A stretch of 64,000 bases of DNA from Dugong dugon (taxonomy: Eukaryota; Chordata; Mammalia; Sirenia; Dugongidae): NCBI GenBank assembly GCA_030035585.1, contig CM057462.1, positions 112,277,234-112,341,233 of the forward strand, in the 5' to 3' direction. Below, piece by piece: positions 11,184-21,326 of the stretch. A program made the position numbers and the translations under genes. How positions within the stretch are numbered: the stretch's first letter is position 1; every line of letters begins with the position of its first letter. The notes below the pieces were generated by a model. That model searched no databases and was not told where the DNA came from. It saw only the letters and a program-made list of their open reading frames with translations.

Positions 11184-12179
11184 AGGATGCTGATTCCAGA
11201 AAAGTCTCTGCACAGTGTATGACCTCCCTCTAAAGTCATATATATAGAGAAAATGATGCAAACTTATAGAACATTGCCTGAGAATATTCGGTGGCCATGA
11301 ATTCTCTGTGACCTCCACCATCATCAAATTGCTGCAAAAAGAACATTAAGGATAGTTTTACTTCAATCTGAGGAACTTTGCTAATGTTAAAAAAAAAAAT
11401 CAGAAAGTAGTAGATCAGCTTGTTCTACTGAAACAGACGGTATTTCTGTGTATCATCCATGGATACAAATTAAGTAAATAGTAAGTGCTTATAAATTAAT
11501 CCTGTTTATTTCGAAGCAAATTGTGACGTTGTCAATATTACCACATACTTTCTAAAGTCATAATATAAACCAACACTGTTTCGAGTATTTCCTGTGCTTC
11601 ATCAGAAAAGACAATCTCAAGTACTTATACATCCTCCTAATGTTATTTGTTTTACTGTTCTGGCAAAGCTCTTAAGACTATTACAAATTCTAGAGAGAAG
11701 CACAGAACACGTTAAAGCTGTCTTAAGGTATACCAAAAATTGTTGGTTTCATTTGCTCTTTCTGTAAACTAGTCCGTAAGTTGATGTCGACTTTATTTGA
11801 CCTTCATGCAAGTGTTGCACTCTGAACATGGATTGTGGGATGACTGTCTCTGTAAATGTTTTGTTTGGAAATATAGCCCAATAACATTGATTTACCGTGC
11901 TGTCTAGTCACAAAACCCTTATGAATTCAACATTCAAAATGAATAGGACAGTGACGGTACATCATTCTGGGGAAAGGGAACGGCTCTGCAACATGAATCA
12001 GACACACATAACCGGTGTCACTTAAAATACATTAATATTAAGGAATGTCATTTACATTTTAGAATTATTCAGTATGCAAACACTGCATTTCAAGTCTACA
12101 GTGCGTACCCAGTCAACACAGAAACTATACAGCAAAGATTTTAAGCATAATGGAGATGGCCATTGACTTTTAACCTTAT
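11184..12179. other. Unique intergenic sequence
   Basis: I recognise no gene or repeat. It is part of the most repeat-poor section of the window. Confidence 0.4.
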
Positions 12180-12219
12180 GAATTGACTCGACAGCAATGG
12201 GTTTGGTTTGTTTTTTTAA
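12180..12219 (+). mobile_element. AfroSINE 3' end fragment
   Basis: The motif 'aattgactcgacagcaatgg' followed by 'gtttggtttg' and a T-run is the 3' end of an AfroSINE in sense orientation. The tRNA-like head is absent, so it is a 5'-truncated scrap. Confidence 0.75.
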
Positions 12220-12312
12220 TCTATTGGTAGCAATATTTTCTGGGCTAGTGGTAATAATATTTAAACTTATAATAATTACTACAATGTAATTGATTAGTAA
12301 GTAATTTCAGAG

Positions 12313-12491
12313 GATCCCTGATGGCACAACGGTTTGGCGATTCAAACTCAGCAGCTGCTTAGTGGGAGAAAGATGTGGCAGTTTGCTTACATAAAGTTTA
12401 CAGCTTTCGAAACCCTATGGACGAAAGTGCTGTGCCCTATAGGGTCACAATGAGTCGGAATTGACTGGATAGCAATGGATTTGGATTTTTT
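12313..12491 (+). mobile_element. AfroSINE with clear target-site duplication
   Basis: A sense AfroSINE of the longer variant. It starts 'atccctgatggcacaacgg', has the extra block 'agatgtggcagtttgcttac', and ends 'gtcggaattgactggatag', 'caatggatttgg' and a T-run. It is flanked by a 16-bp repeat with one mismatch, 'gtaagtaatttcagag' at 12297-12312 and 'gtaagtaattgcagag' at 12492-12507. The duplication shows insertion by target-primed retrotransposition with both ends intact. Confidence 0.95.
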
Positions 12492-12507
12492 GTAAGTAAT
12501 TGCAGAG

Positions 12508-13715
12508 ACCACATCAACTTTCAAAGCTAGGGATTTATTATTTTAAACGATGGAAAGATTTTATAGGCAACCTTCAAGATTGGATCTCACTGAGATTTAT
12601 GATTCTTTACATATTTCTCAAAGGAATACAAAATATATATGTGTAATGATGTACTTAAGCTATAGTAAACAGTGGAGATTTTGCTGCTAATATCTTGTGG
12701 TTTACAATCATTAAGTTCCTCTGGAGAGTTAAAAAAAAACCTTGATCACTGACAAATAACTCTCTACAATATACCTCAAAGTAGACAGGAAAAGAAAAAT
12801 GACTGATGTTACACAGACATTAGGAGGCAGTTTAATGCAGCTTTTTAGTTGAATTGAGCAACAGGGAAACTCACAGTTTAACAGCTTTGCTAGCAGTTGT
12901 TCTGTTGTGGTAAAATGCTACATGTTTTAATCAATAATGGAGATAATACTATCGAGTTATCCCAAAACTGTTTGTAAAAACTCACATAATAAAAACACAT
13001 TATGTTTTCTTTATTACTCTAGTGCTGCTTTAAACTATGTGCCCCCAAATCTGTCTGCTTTTGGAAACATCTCTTATTTAGGCAAAAGGAAAAGTTAAAA
13101 TTTTAAAAATGGAATTTGATTTAACCTTATATGTTTTGTTGGAGCCATGGTCTGTAGGCATATTTTTTTCTCAGCCTTTCCACAGGTTATTAACAAAGTA
13201 AAAATCCTAATAATAAATATATTAAGTTGTCCACACTTACAGTGACTGTTTATAATAAAAAGAAATACTACATTTTCCTACCAGACTTTCAGATATTCTA
13301 GGATTCCTCTGGTTGTACATTCTTAACCTTAGAATTTTTACAGATTCCAAAATGCTTAGCCTCAAGGTAAGTTAAATCAGCTCACCACATTAAAAAAAAA
13401 AAAGATGATATTAGTAAGTTAAGCACAATTATTTTAGTTTGGCCATAGAAGAGGGTTTTTGTTTAGTTGGTTGATTTAAATATTGTTTTCCTTGTTGGAT
13501 GCACCAAACAAAAAAAGAAAAAGAAGAAATTATAAATGCAAATATACAAAGAAGAGAGTTTAAAACAAGCAAAAGGGATGAGACTAATGTTGTCAGTAGC
13601 TATAGTTCTCTGTGCGCTCTTGCAGTTTTATTTCAGACTCAGAAACATGAATAGGGTTTCAATTCAAGCTGTTCTTAATTAGAAGAACTTCTGTATATGC
13701 CATCTCAGCAGCCAG
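12508..13715. other. Unique intergenic sequence
   Basis: No gene or confident repeat. It contains short A-rich runs (13391-13403 and around 13508-13525). With 11.2-12.2 kb this is the best candidate in the window for non-repeat ancestral sequence, but I cannot judge conservation without an alignment. Confidence 0.4.
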
Positions 13716-13945
13716 TCATTCATCCAGGGTTTATTCATTCTCCAGTGAGGCATCATGCCAGTTACTTAGGCTACGCAGATGAAGAGTCGGGACCTGATCC
13801 CGAGCGGCTCAGTGTCGAGCGGAAGGTACAGACAGGCAAGGAAATAATTGCAGGGAGTGTTCTGCAAGAGCTACCCACAAGGTGATAGGAGAGCACAGAG
13901 GAGAGAACAGAAAACTCTGCCCGGAAGTATTAGGCAGTAGCCTAA
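13716..13945 (-). mobile_element. L2-like 3' fragment, reverse orientation
   Basis: The order 'tcattcatccagggtttattcatt', 'ccagtgaggcatcatgccag', 'ggagagcacagaggagagaac' and 'aactctgcccggaag' resembles a common ancient LINE tail in reverse. The higher GC and CpG content fits an old repeat. A 62-codon plus-strand frame (13697-13885) lies inside it and I do not regard it as a gene. Confidence 0.45.
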
Positions 13946-14427
13946 GAATTGTACCCCCATAAGTTTAGTAAATATTGGTCATCTCAGACACCTAGAATAT
14001 GAACACTAGTGTTTGAAGAACAGCATTTATTTAAATTATTACTCAGAGTTCAATGCACCCAGTGATGCCTGTTTTGTACTATAAACGTGTAGAGGCAGTT
14101 ATGATATCTTTTTGGGTTTCATCTGATGAATATATCAACGGACTTAGGGTCAAGTCTATGAATACATGCATTGAATAATGAGGCCTTATAAGCTTATAAA
14201 CAAGAATGAGATTAGTCATAACAATTTGTTAAAAATAGGCTAGTGGCTGGACTTTTCCACAACTATTTCCATAATCAATGCATGTTTTAATACAAGCAGA
14301 ATGCAAACAGTATATTAATACTTGGACTTAAACATAATTCTCTTGTAAGTGTACCATTGAATATTCAGTTTTTCTCATTTTATTTTTATTGTCTGAGTTG
14401 GCCTTATACTTGGAATAATTTCTGTCA
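13946..14427. other. AT-rich unique sequence
   Basis: Nothing recognisable as a gene or repeat. Confidence 0.4.
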
Positions 14428-14607
14428 GCAGACATAATTCTAACTCACACACACAAAAAAAAGACCAGATTTGCTGGCCTAAAGGAGACTGGAGAAACCT
14501 CAAGAGTATGGCCCCCCAGACACCCTTTTAGCTCAGTGGTGAAGTTACCTCCGAAGTTCACTGTTCAGCCTGGGAGTGGACAGCCCAGTAAAACTAAATG
14601 AGACTTC
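14428..14607 (+). mobile_element. Orphan piece of L1 3' UTR
   Basis: About 180 bp match the middle of the young L1 3' UTR in sense orientation and align closely by eye to the reverse complement of 25850-26030 in L1-B. Shared blocks include 'ccagatttgctggcctaaag', 'agactggagaaacctcaag' and 'cagcctgggagtggacag'. It has neither ORF2 sequence upstream nor the L1 3' terminus and poly(A) downstream, so both ends are cut off, which is unusual for a simple L1 insertion. Confidence 0.85.
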
Positions 14608-15279
14608 TCCGAGAAGAGGCCTGTATGAAGTGCTGAGAGGTTGCCGCAATATAGTTTTTCTTTAACCCCTGTCATAATGCTGGCCTAACCCAGGGTTGTG
14701 CCAAAACTGCTGATTAAGAGATGGACCACTAAGCAAAGGGAGCAAGAGCCGCAGAGCCAGCCAAGAAAAGTAGGAACAGAGAGAACGAACACGTCCACAC
14801 TGTACTCGACCAAAGTCAGTGATACCTGCTGAGTGAGATATACCAGCTAATATCCAATCCAAGGGGTGCCTGCCCAACGACACACAAATGGACATGGGTA
14901 ATTTTGGGAAAGGTGAGTGGATCTCCTTTTAGACATAAGTGGGTTCCTCTCCTACGATGTCAAATAGGGTACTTGTAGCGATAAAGAGGGTCAGTTCACA
15001 TCAAATCTTTTCTTGTTGTTTACTGTTTGCTTTCTATAAGTAATCTGTTCCTATTTTTTATTTTCTGCCATCTATAAATAATGACTTTTAGTTGCCAACA
15101 CTTTGTAAAGTGTCTTTGTGTATCTCAATTGAATTGGGTAGTAGAGTCCTTATCCTACTAGTCTCATGATTGCTTGGGATTTAGAGGTACAACCTACATG
15201 TTTATACACACGTATGCACATACACACACAGTTTAGGCACTCTAAGAGATCTGCATAGATTATATATTTCAACGAAGAC
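14608..15279. other. Unassigned sequence, GC-richer at left
   Basis: The first 300 bp are richer in G and C than the surroundings and include a 77-codon minus-strand frame (14662-14895) with no recognisable domain. It may be an unrecognised repeat adjoining the L1 scrap. The remainder is AT-rich, with a CA-like stretch near 15208-15230. Confidence 0.35.
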
Positions 15280-15435
15280 AAACTGTACTGTGTTAGTTAT
15301 TTTACTATTTTGTTATTATAGATGAAAAAACTTAGGACCAGAGTGATTAAATTATTGATGCAATGTAATAAATCTAGTAAGTACTCCAACCAATATAGGG
15401 ACCCAACTATCTGTGACTCAGAGGTTGTATATGAA
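15280..15435 (-). mobile_element. MIR SINE, reverse orientation
   Basis: The plus strand shows 'ttattatagatgaaaaaac', 'ttaggaccagagtgattaa', 'aaatctagtaagtactcc' and 'gggacccaactatctgtgac'. This is the reverse complement of MIR in the correct order. Ancient and inactive. Confidence 0.75.
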
Positions 15436-15478
15436 ACAGTACTGTCATAATGCATGGTAATACTTAATACTCATACAT

Positions 15479-15682
15479 AAACCAAACCCACTGCTATTGA
15501 GTCGATACTGACTCACAGTGACCCTGTAGGACAGAGTAGATCTGCCACAGAGGGTTTCAAAGGCTGTAAATCTTTATGGAAGCAGGCTGCCACATTTTTC
15601 TTCTGGGGAGCTGCTGGTGAGTTCGAACCACTGACCTTTTGGTTAGCAGCTGAGTGCATTAACCACTTGGCCACAAGGGCTC
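15479..15682 (-). mobile_element. AfroSINE, longer variant
   Basis: The plus strand runs from 'aaaccaaacccactgctattg' through 'tcacagtgaccctgtagg' and the extra block 'gaagcaggctgccac' to 'ttttggttagcagctgag' and 'cttggccacaagggctcc'. It is a nearly full-length reverse AfroSINE. A 67-codon minus-strand frame through it is incidental. Confidence 0.93.
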
Positions 15683-16954
15683 CTTTCATACTCAGAGGAA
15701 TGCCATTTTGCAACATTATGTATTACAATGCCAAGTTTTAGAAAGATGCCAGAGCCCCAGTCACGAAGTTAGTAATAAATCACAATCCATTTCTTATAAC
15801 TCTTGAGGTAGCTTTTTAATACCTGAGATACGTTGCCTTTTAAAACAAGCCCTATAGAACTTGGTATCTCTAGATATTCTACACATTGTATATCTACAAA
15901 GTTAGATTTTGCATTGCTTCTTTGATTAGATGAGATCGGACGTGATCAGGCATGTTCATGATGATTTGTGATATGCATTAATTTAGAAAACCATTATGTG
16001 AATAATTATTAAATCTATTCAGTCATTTAATGTTATGATTATAAAGCTCACAATGCAGCATAGTCAATCTAGTGCTATAACAAAACATGAATAGAATAAT
16101 ATTAAAAAAAATACACTGTGATTACCAATTATATAAAATAAACATGTGAAAAAGAAAACAGAGAAATTAGTCAAAATTAATACAACAACAGTGAAAATAC
16201 GAGTGAATTTTTAAAATTTTTTCTGAGTTGACTGTATATTTGAAATGTAAAAAATGGAAATGAAGGAGTATATATTCAATTAAAATTAAAATAAAACAAG
16301 AAATTATATATATTAAGACTGATCTTCTCCAGCCTACAGTGTATAATGAATTCATTTTGTTCATGTTAAGTTTTGTAAGTATTTTTTATAACATAGGGAG
16401 AGATAAAGACAGTTCTTCAACTACGGTTGTCTATAACCATATAAGTTTTATTTTACATTTCTTAAATTAAGGCTTTTAGACATAAATATGCTTTATACTG
16501 TTATTCTAATGTTTTGAACCACTATCGAACCTATGAAGAATTTTATAATCTTCGTAGAAGTTAATATATATTAATAAACACAATTATATGTATATATGTG
16601 ACAAAATGTATGCATATGAAAATCTATTGTAAATATAAGTAAATTATTATAAATTGAAGTATAAATCTTAAAATAATCTGGACTATCCCTCAATGTTTCT
16701 CCAAGTATTTAATATCATTAACTGTGTAAAACACATGCTTTGACATATTTTTCTACTACTCGGTTACAGTTCATGTATTTGATGCTCAATTGAAATGCCT
16801 TGACAAAAACTGCATGGAAATCAATAAAGGAAATAAATGGAAATGATAAGTTGTAAAATATAATGCTTTGATGTGAATATTTGCTCCTAGTAAGGTACCA
16901 GAATGCACAATGTTTTTAAAGCATTCTATAAAGGAATAAAAGTAGCAGGAAGTT
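15683..16954. other. Very AT-rich unique sequence
   Basis: I see no gene. The part at 16080-16680 is strongly AT-rich with short TATA/ATAT tracts. It may contain repeats too old to read by eye. Confidence 0.4.
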
Positions 16955-17890
16955 GTTGTTGTTGTTAGGTGCCATTGAGTCAGTTCTGACTCATAGCGAC
17001 CCTATGTACAAAAAAAAAAGAAACACTGCTCGATCCTGCACCATCCTCACAATTGTTGTTATGCTTGAGTCCATTGGTGCAGCCGGTGTGACTATCCATC
17101 TTGTTGAGGGTCTTCCTCTTTTTTGCTGGTCCTCGCTTTACCAAGCATGACATCTTTCTTCAGGAACTGATCCCTAGTGATAACTTGTCCAAAGTATGTA
17201 AGGCGTAGTCTCATCATCCTTGCTTTTAAGGAGCATTCTGGTTGTACTTCTTCCAAAACAGATATGTTCGCTCTTTTCACAGCCCATGGTATATTCAATA
17301 TTCTTCACCAAACCATAATTCAAAGGCAACAATTCTTCTTTGATCTTCCTTATTCACTGTCCAGCTTTGGCACACATATGATGTGATTGAAAGTACCATG
17401 GCTTGGGTCAGGTGCACCTTAGTCTTCAAGATGACATCTTTGCTTTTCAACACTTTAAAGAGGTCTTTTGCAGCAGATTTGCTCAATGCAATGCATCTTT
17501 TGATTTCTTGACTGCTGCTTCCTTGGGTGTTGATTGTGTATCCAAGTAAAATGACATCCTTGACAACTTCGATCTTTTCTTCATTTATCATGATGTTGCT
17601 TATTGGTCCAGTTGTGAAGACTTTTGTTTATATTGAGTTATAATCCATACTGAAAGCTATGGTCTTTGATTTTCATCAGTAAATGCTTGTTCCCCTGCTA
17701 TTCATAAGGTTTTCACTGGCTAATTCTTTTCAGAAGTAGACTGCTGGGCTTGTCTTCCTAGTCTGTATTAGTCTGGAAGCTCAGCTGAAACCTGTCCGCC
17801 ATGGGTAACCCTGCTGGTATCTGAATACTGGTGGCATCACAGCAACACGCAAGCCCCCACAGTATGACAAACTGACAGACACGCGGGGGA
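16955..17890 (-). mobile_element. Internally deleted RTE joining 3' end to 5' end
   Basis: In reverse orientation, 16955-17690 is the RTE 3' region, with the same order as 5993-6700. At about 17691 it jumps to 'ctgctattcataaggttttc', 'gtagactgctgggc', 'ggaagctcagctgaaacc' and 'cacagcaacacgcaagcccc', which I recognise as the RTE 5' terminal region. The endonuclease and most of the reverse transcriptase are missing. The remaining frames at 17092-17298 and 17295-17591 are pieces of the C-terminal domain. An element with both termini but no middle could in principle behave as a non-autonomous copy. Confidence 0.85.
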
Positions 17891-18239
17891 GCAGAAAGTT
17901 AGATAAAGAATAATCTTTAAGGACTTCTGGCAAAATGGCGCTCTAGGCAGAATCACCACACCGTACCTAAACAACAAAGATCCAAAAAACTAAGCCGAAC
18001 AGAAAAAACAACAATCTTCAAACCCTAAAACATCAAATGAAGAGATAAAGAACTCAGCCAAGCACCAAAGGGAGTGAGAAAACGGACAGAGAACGGAGAG
18101 TGAGGAGAGATTGATGCAGAGGTCGCCTACCAGCTAACGCAGCACAGATCCATCATCTTGGGCTCCTATCGGAGACCAGCAAACAAGGGGTACAAGAAAG
18201 CAGATTCACGGAGCTTCCAGCGGGTGACAAAACAACCAG

Positions 18240-18800
18240 TAATTTTCGATATATGCTTTCCCACCACCCACACTTCTTCACCCCCAGTCAGCCTCCTCTG
18301 CTTCCTGAAGCCACAGTCTCTTGACCGGGAAACAGCTGCTGCTTGGATTCCACCCAACGGAATGGGTCGGCTCTCTGAGTGCCACTCGTTGGCTTCTAGT
18401 ATTTTTTTTCCACTTCCTTTGTTTTCTTCCTTACCTCTCACCATCTACTCCTCCTTTTGCTCAAATACCTGGCTCAGTGCATCATCTTTGCTTCTTCCTG
18501 AGGGCCTGCAGAGCTCTGGTAATTTCTGATATACGCTTTCCGACTTCTTACCCTTCTTCACCCACACTTGGCCCCCTCTGCTTCCCGAGGACACAGTCTC
18601 TTGTCCAAGAAACACCGACTGCTTGGATTGCATCAGCCAGCACTAGCTGGCTCTCTGAGTGCCATATGTTGGCTGCTGGTGTTGCTTTTTTCTGCTTCTT
18701 TTGATTTCTTCCTCACCTCTCACCACCTCCCCCTCCTTTCGCTCAAATACCTGGCTCCATGCATGATCTTTGCTTCTTCCTGCAGGGCTGTGGGGCTTGT
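18240..18800 (+). repeat. L1-A promoter monomers, two units of about 280 bp
   Basis: The 5' UTR contains two tandem units. Each runs from a 'gatata..ctttcc' block through 'ccacagtctcttg' or 'acacagtctcttg', 'ggctctctgagtgcca', 'ctcacctctcaccacc'-like sequence and 'tcaaatacctggct' to 'ctttgcttcttcctg'. The last anchor recurs at 18486 and 18768, a spacing of 282 bp. L1-B has three such units. The arrangement resembles the monomer arrays that act as promoters in rodent L1s. That this one drives transcription is inference. Confidence 0.8.
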
Positions 18801-19834
18801 TCAAGCATGGAGCTGCTTCCTGGTCTGGGCTGCCGCGCTGGTGGCATCCTGGGGCTTTTGTTCAATTGTTAGTTCTGAATTGTTTGTTTGTTTTCTTTTC
18901 CTTTTCTGGAGTTGGGAGCCCTTTCTGGCCATGCAGTGCTGCGTGACAAGGACACTACCACCTCGGCTTGCACAGACGTGCAGAGGGACCCCTGAGAGCA
19001 TTTCTTTTTTTGTTTTTTGTTTTTTTTTTTTTTTTTTCCTTTTTTTTCTGTTTTTTTGGGGACTTTTCTTGTTGTTGTTGTTTTTTTAATTTGTTTTGTT
19101 TTGTTTCCCTTTTTTTCCCTTTTTCCCTTTCTTCATTACTCAGTTTCTCGTCTCCCTATATCTTCCTTCTTTTTCTGTACCATGAATACCTGGCATTGTA
19201 TACCTCTAAGCCTTCTAGCCAGGCTGTACTGCAACACCTGAGAGTGACTTCCCAAGACCTCATAGCTGCACCAACAGGATCCCTGGGAACTTTGTGGTTC
19301 TTTAACCTTTCTGACTTTTATTTATTCATTCTTTTCTTTTCTTCCTCTTCCCCTTTCTGTTTTTCTCCATTTCATAGTCTCATCTCTCCACACCAATGGC
19401 AAGCTCCCCTAGCATTCTTTTCTGTTTTTTTGTATGCTTTTGGCTCCTGTTCCTCTCTCCTCTCTCCCATATCCATCTTAGATACACACATAACAATCGC
19501 CCCGCTACATCCTGGCTACCTGCACCATGTGCTTAATATCACACCACAAAGCAGCACAGGCACGGCCTACTGGAACCTGCCCTGCACTGATTACCGACCC
19601 GCTCTGGTGGCTGTACTAAGTGCCACAAACAACCCATCACAGTAACATCTCTTCAGCTAGAACTGCCCTACCATACCATATCTGAGTGACGGACCCTGTC
19701 AATTGTAGAAGGAGGCAAAAATTATTGTGCCCACAGACGAGCAAACAACAAAGAACACACAGCCCTCCTGCTCAAACATACTCAAATTTTTTTTTTAAAA
19801 AAAGGGAAATAACAAACAAATCTACAATCAATAA

Positions 19835-20864
19835 ATGAGAAAAATAACTACTGAATAATCCGAAGACAGCAGAAAATATCAAAACATTTACAAAAACAGG
19901 ACAGGATGGTTCCAGGAGACGTCCAAACTAAAACACCAGATGACTCTCCAGTGGAATAAAATGCACTAGAACTACCTGATAGGAATTCAAATCTCTAATA
20001 CTCAGAAATCTCCAAGAGCTGAGGCAAATAGCTGACAAACATGAGGAAAAAATATACAAATTCATGGAAAATACTGACAAAAAATTGGAAGAATTCAGGA
20101 AAATAATGCAGGAACAAAATGCCAAAATATATTCACAACTAGAAATTACACAAAGACAACAATTAGAAATCCAAAAGATAAACAACAAGATTTCAGAAAT
20201 GGACAGTGTCATAGAAGGGCTGAGAAGCATATCCGAAATGGTGGAAGACAGGATCAGTGGAATTGAACACAAACACTTGTATACAAGTCTGTTTCAGGAA
20301 AACTCAGAAAAAAGAATGAAGAAAAATGAAGAGACCCTGAGAATTATGTGGGATACAATCAAAAGCAAAAATTGTCGAGTAATTGTAATTCCAGAACAGG
20401 GAGAGAAAACAGAAAACACAGAGAGGATCACTGAAGAACTGCTGACAGAAAACTTCCCCAATATTATGAAAGATGAAAACCTGGCCATTCAAGAAGCTCA
20501 ACAAACCCCATACAGGAGAGACCCCGAAAGAAACTCACCAAGGCATATTATACTCACAATCCCCAAAACCAAAGACAAGCAAAGAATCCTGAGAGCAGCT
20601 CACGAAAAACAAGAAGTCACATACAGAGGAGAAACAATAAGTCAAAGCTCAGATTATTTGACAGAAACCATGCAGGCTAGAAGGCAATGGGATAACATAT
20701 ATAAAATCTTGAAAGAAAAAAAATGCCAGCCAAGAATAATATAACCTGAAAAACTCTCATTCAAATTTGATCATGAAATTAGGTCATTTACAAATACACA
20801 GAAATTAAGGGAATATGTAAAAGTCAAACCAAACTTACAAGAATTATTAAAGGGAGTTCTTTGA
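19835..20864 (+). pseudogene. L1-A ORF1 (RNA-binding chaperone) remnant
   Basis: The original start is probably the ATG at 19835, equivalent to the intact start of L1-B ORF1 at 31894. In L1-A this frame meets an early TAA and a frameshift. The main open part (20064-20744) encodes a coiled coil ('KIYSQLEITQRQQLEIQKIN'), the central RNA-recognition-like part and the C-terminal domain with 'RRDPERNSPRHIILTIPKTK' and 'RRQWDNIYKILKEKK'. A stop at 20742 replaces the residue after 'PRII', and the frame then stays open to the true end at 20862-20864. ORF1 protein binds L1 RNA as trimers; this copy would be truncated. Confidence 0.9.
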
Positions 20865-21326
20865 TCTGAGGACAAACAGCTTCAGCTCACAGGCAGAATC
20901 TAGGATGCAGGATCATACCAGCCAGATACCAGTCTAGGAAATGCACTCTCGAGGACTATCCAAAACCAAAAGAAATATAACAGGGAATCAGAGCAGTTAA
21001 TCAGTAAATAACAACAACATCAAAACAATAAAAGAGGGAATAAACAGCATAGGTATAGAACCTTCAAATGGAGAGGAAGGCAAGGTGATACCAAGTAATA
21101 GTGGACTGCTTCAAACTTAGAAAGTAAAGGGTAAAATTCAGGACAACCACAAAGAAAGTTAACAAACATACTCATAAAAAACAGAGGAAAAACATAAGGT
21201 CTTAGCAGAAACAAAACCTAGGAAAACAAAAGAAATGGGAAAAAAATCCACAAACAAAAGTAACTCAGCACAAGAGAGTAAGAAGAACAAAGAAAACTTC
21301 AGCACAGCAAAAAAAAGCACTGCAAA

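Noticed and set aside
13697..13885. 62-codon frame with polar composition
   Set aside because: It lies within an ancient L2-like fragment; its CpG-containing sequence is typical of that repeat rather than of an exon.
18158..19645. Several 120-225 codon frames as genes
   Set aside because: They are overlapping frames in the L1-A 5' UTR in the same pyrimidine-rich sequence and share no protein family.
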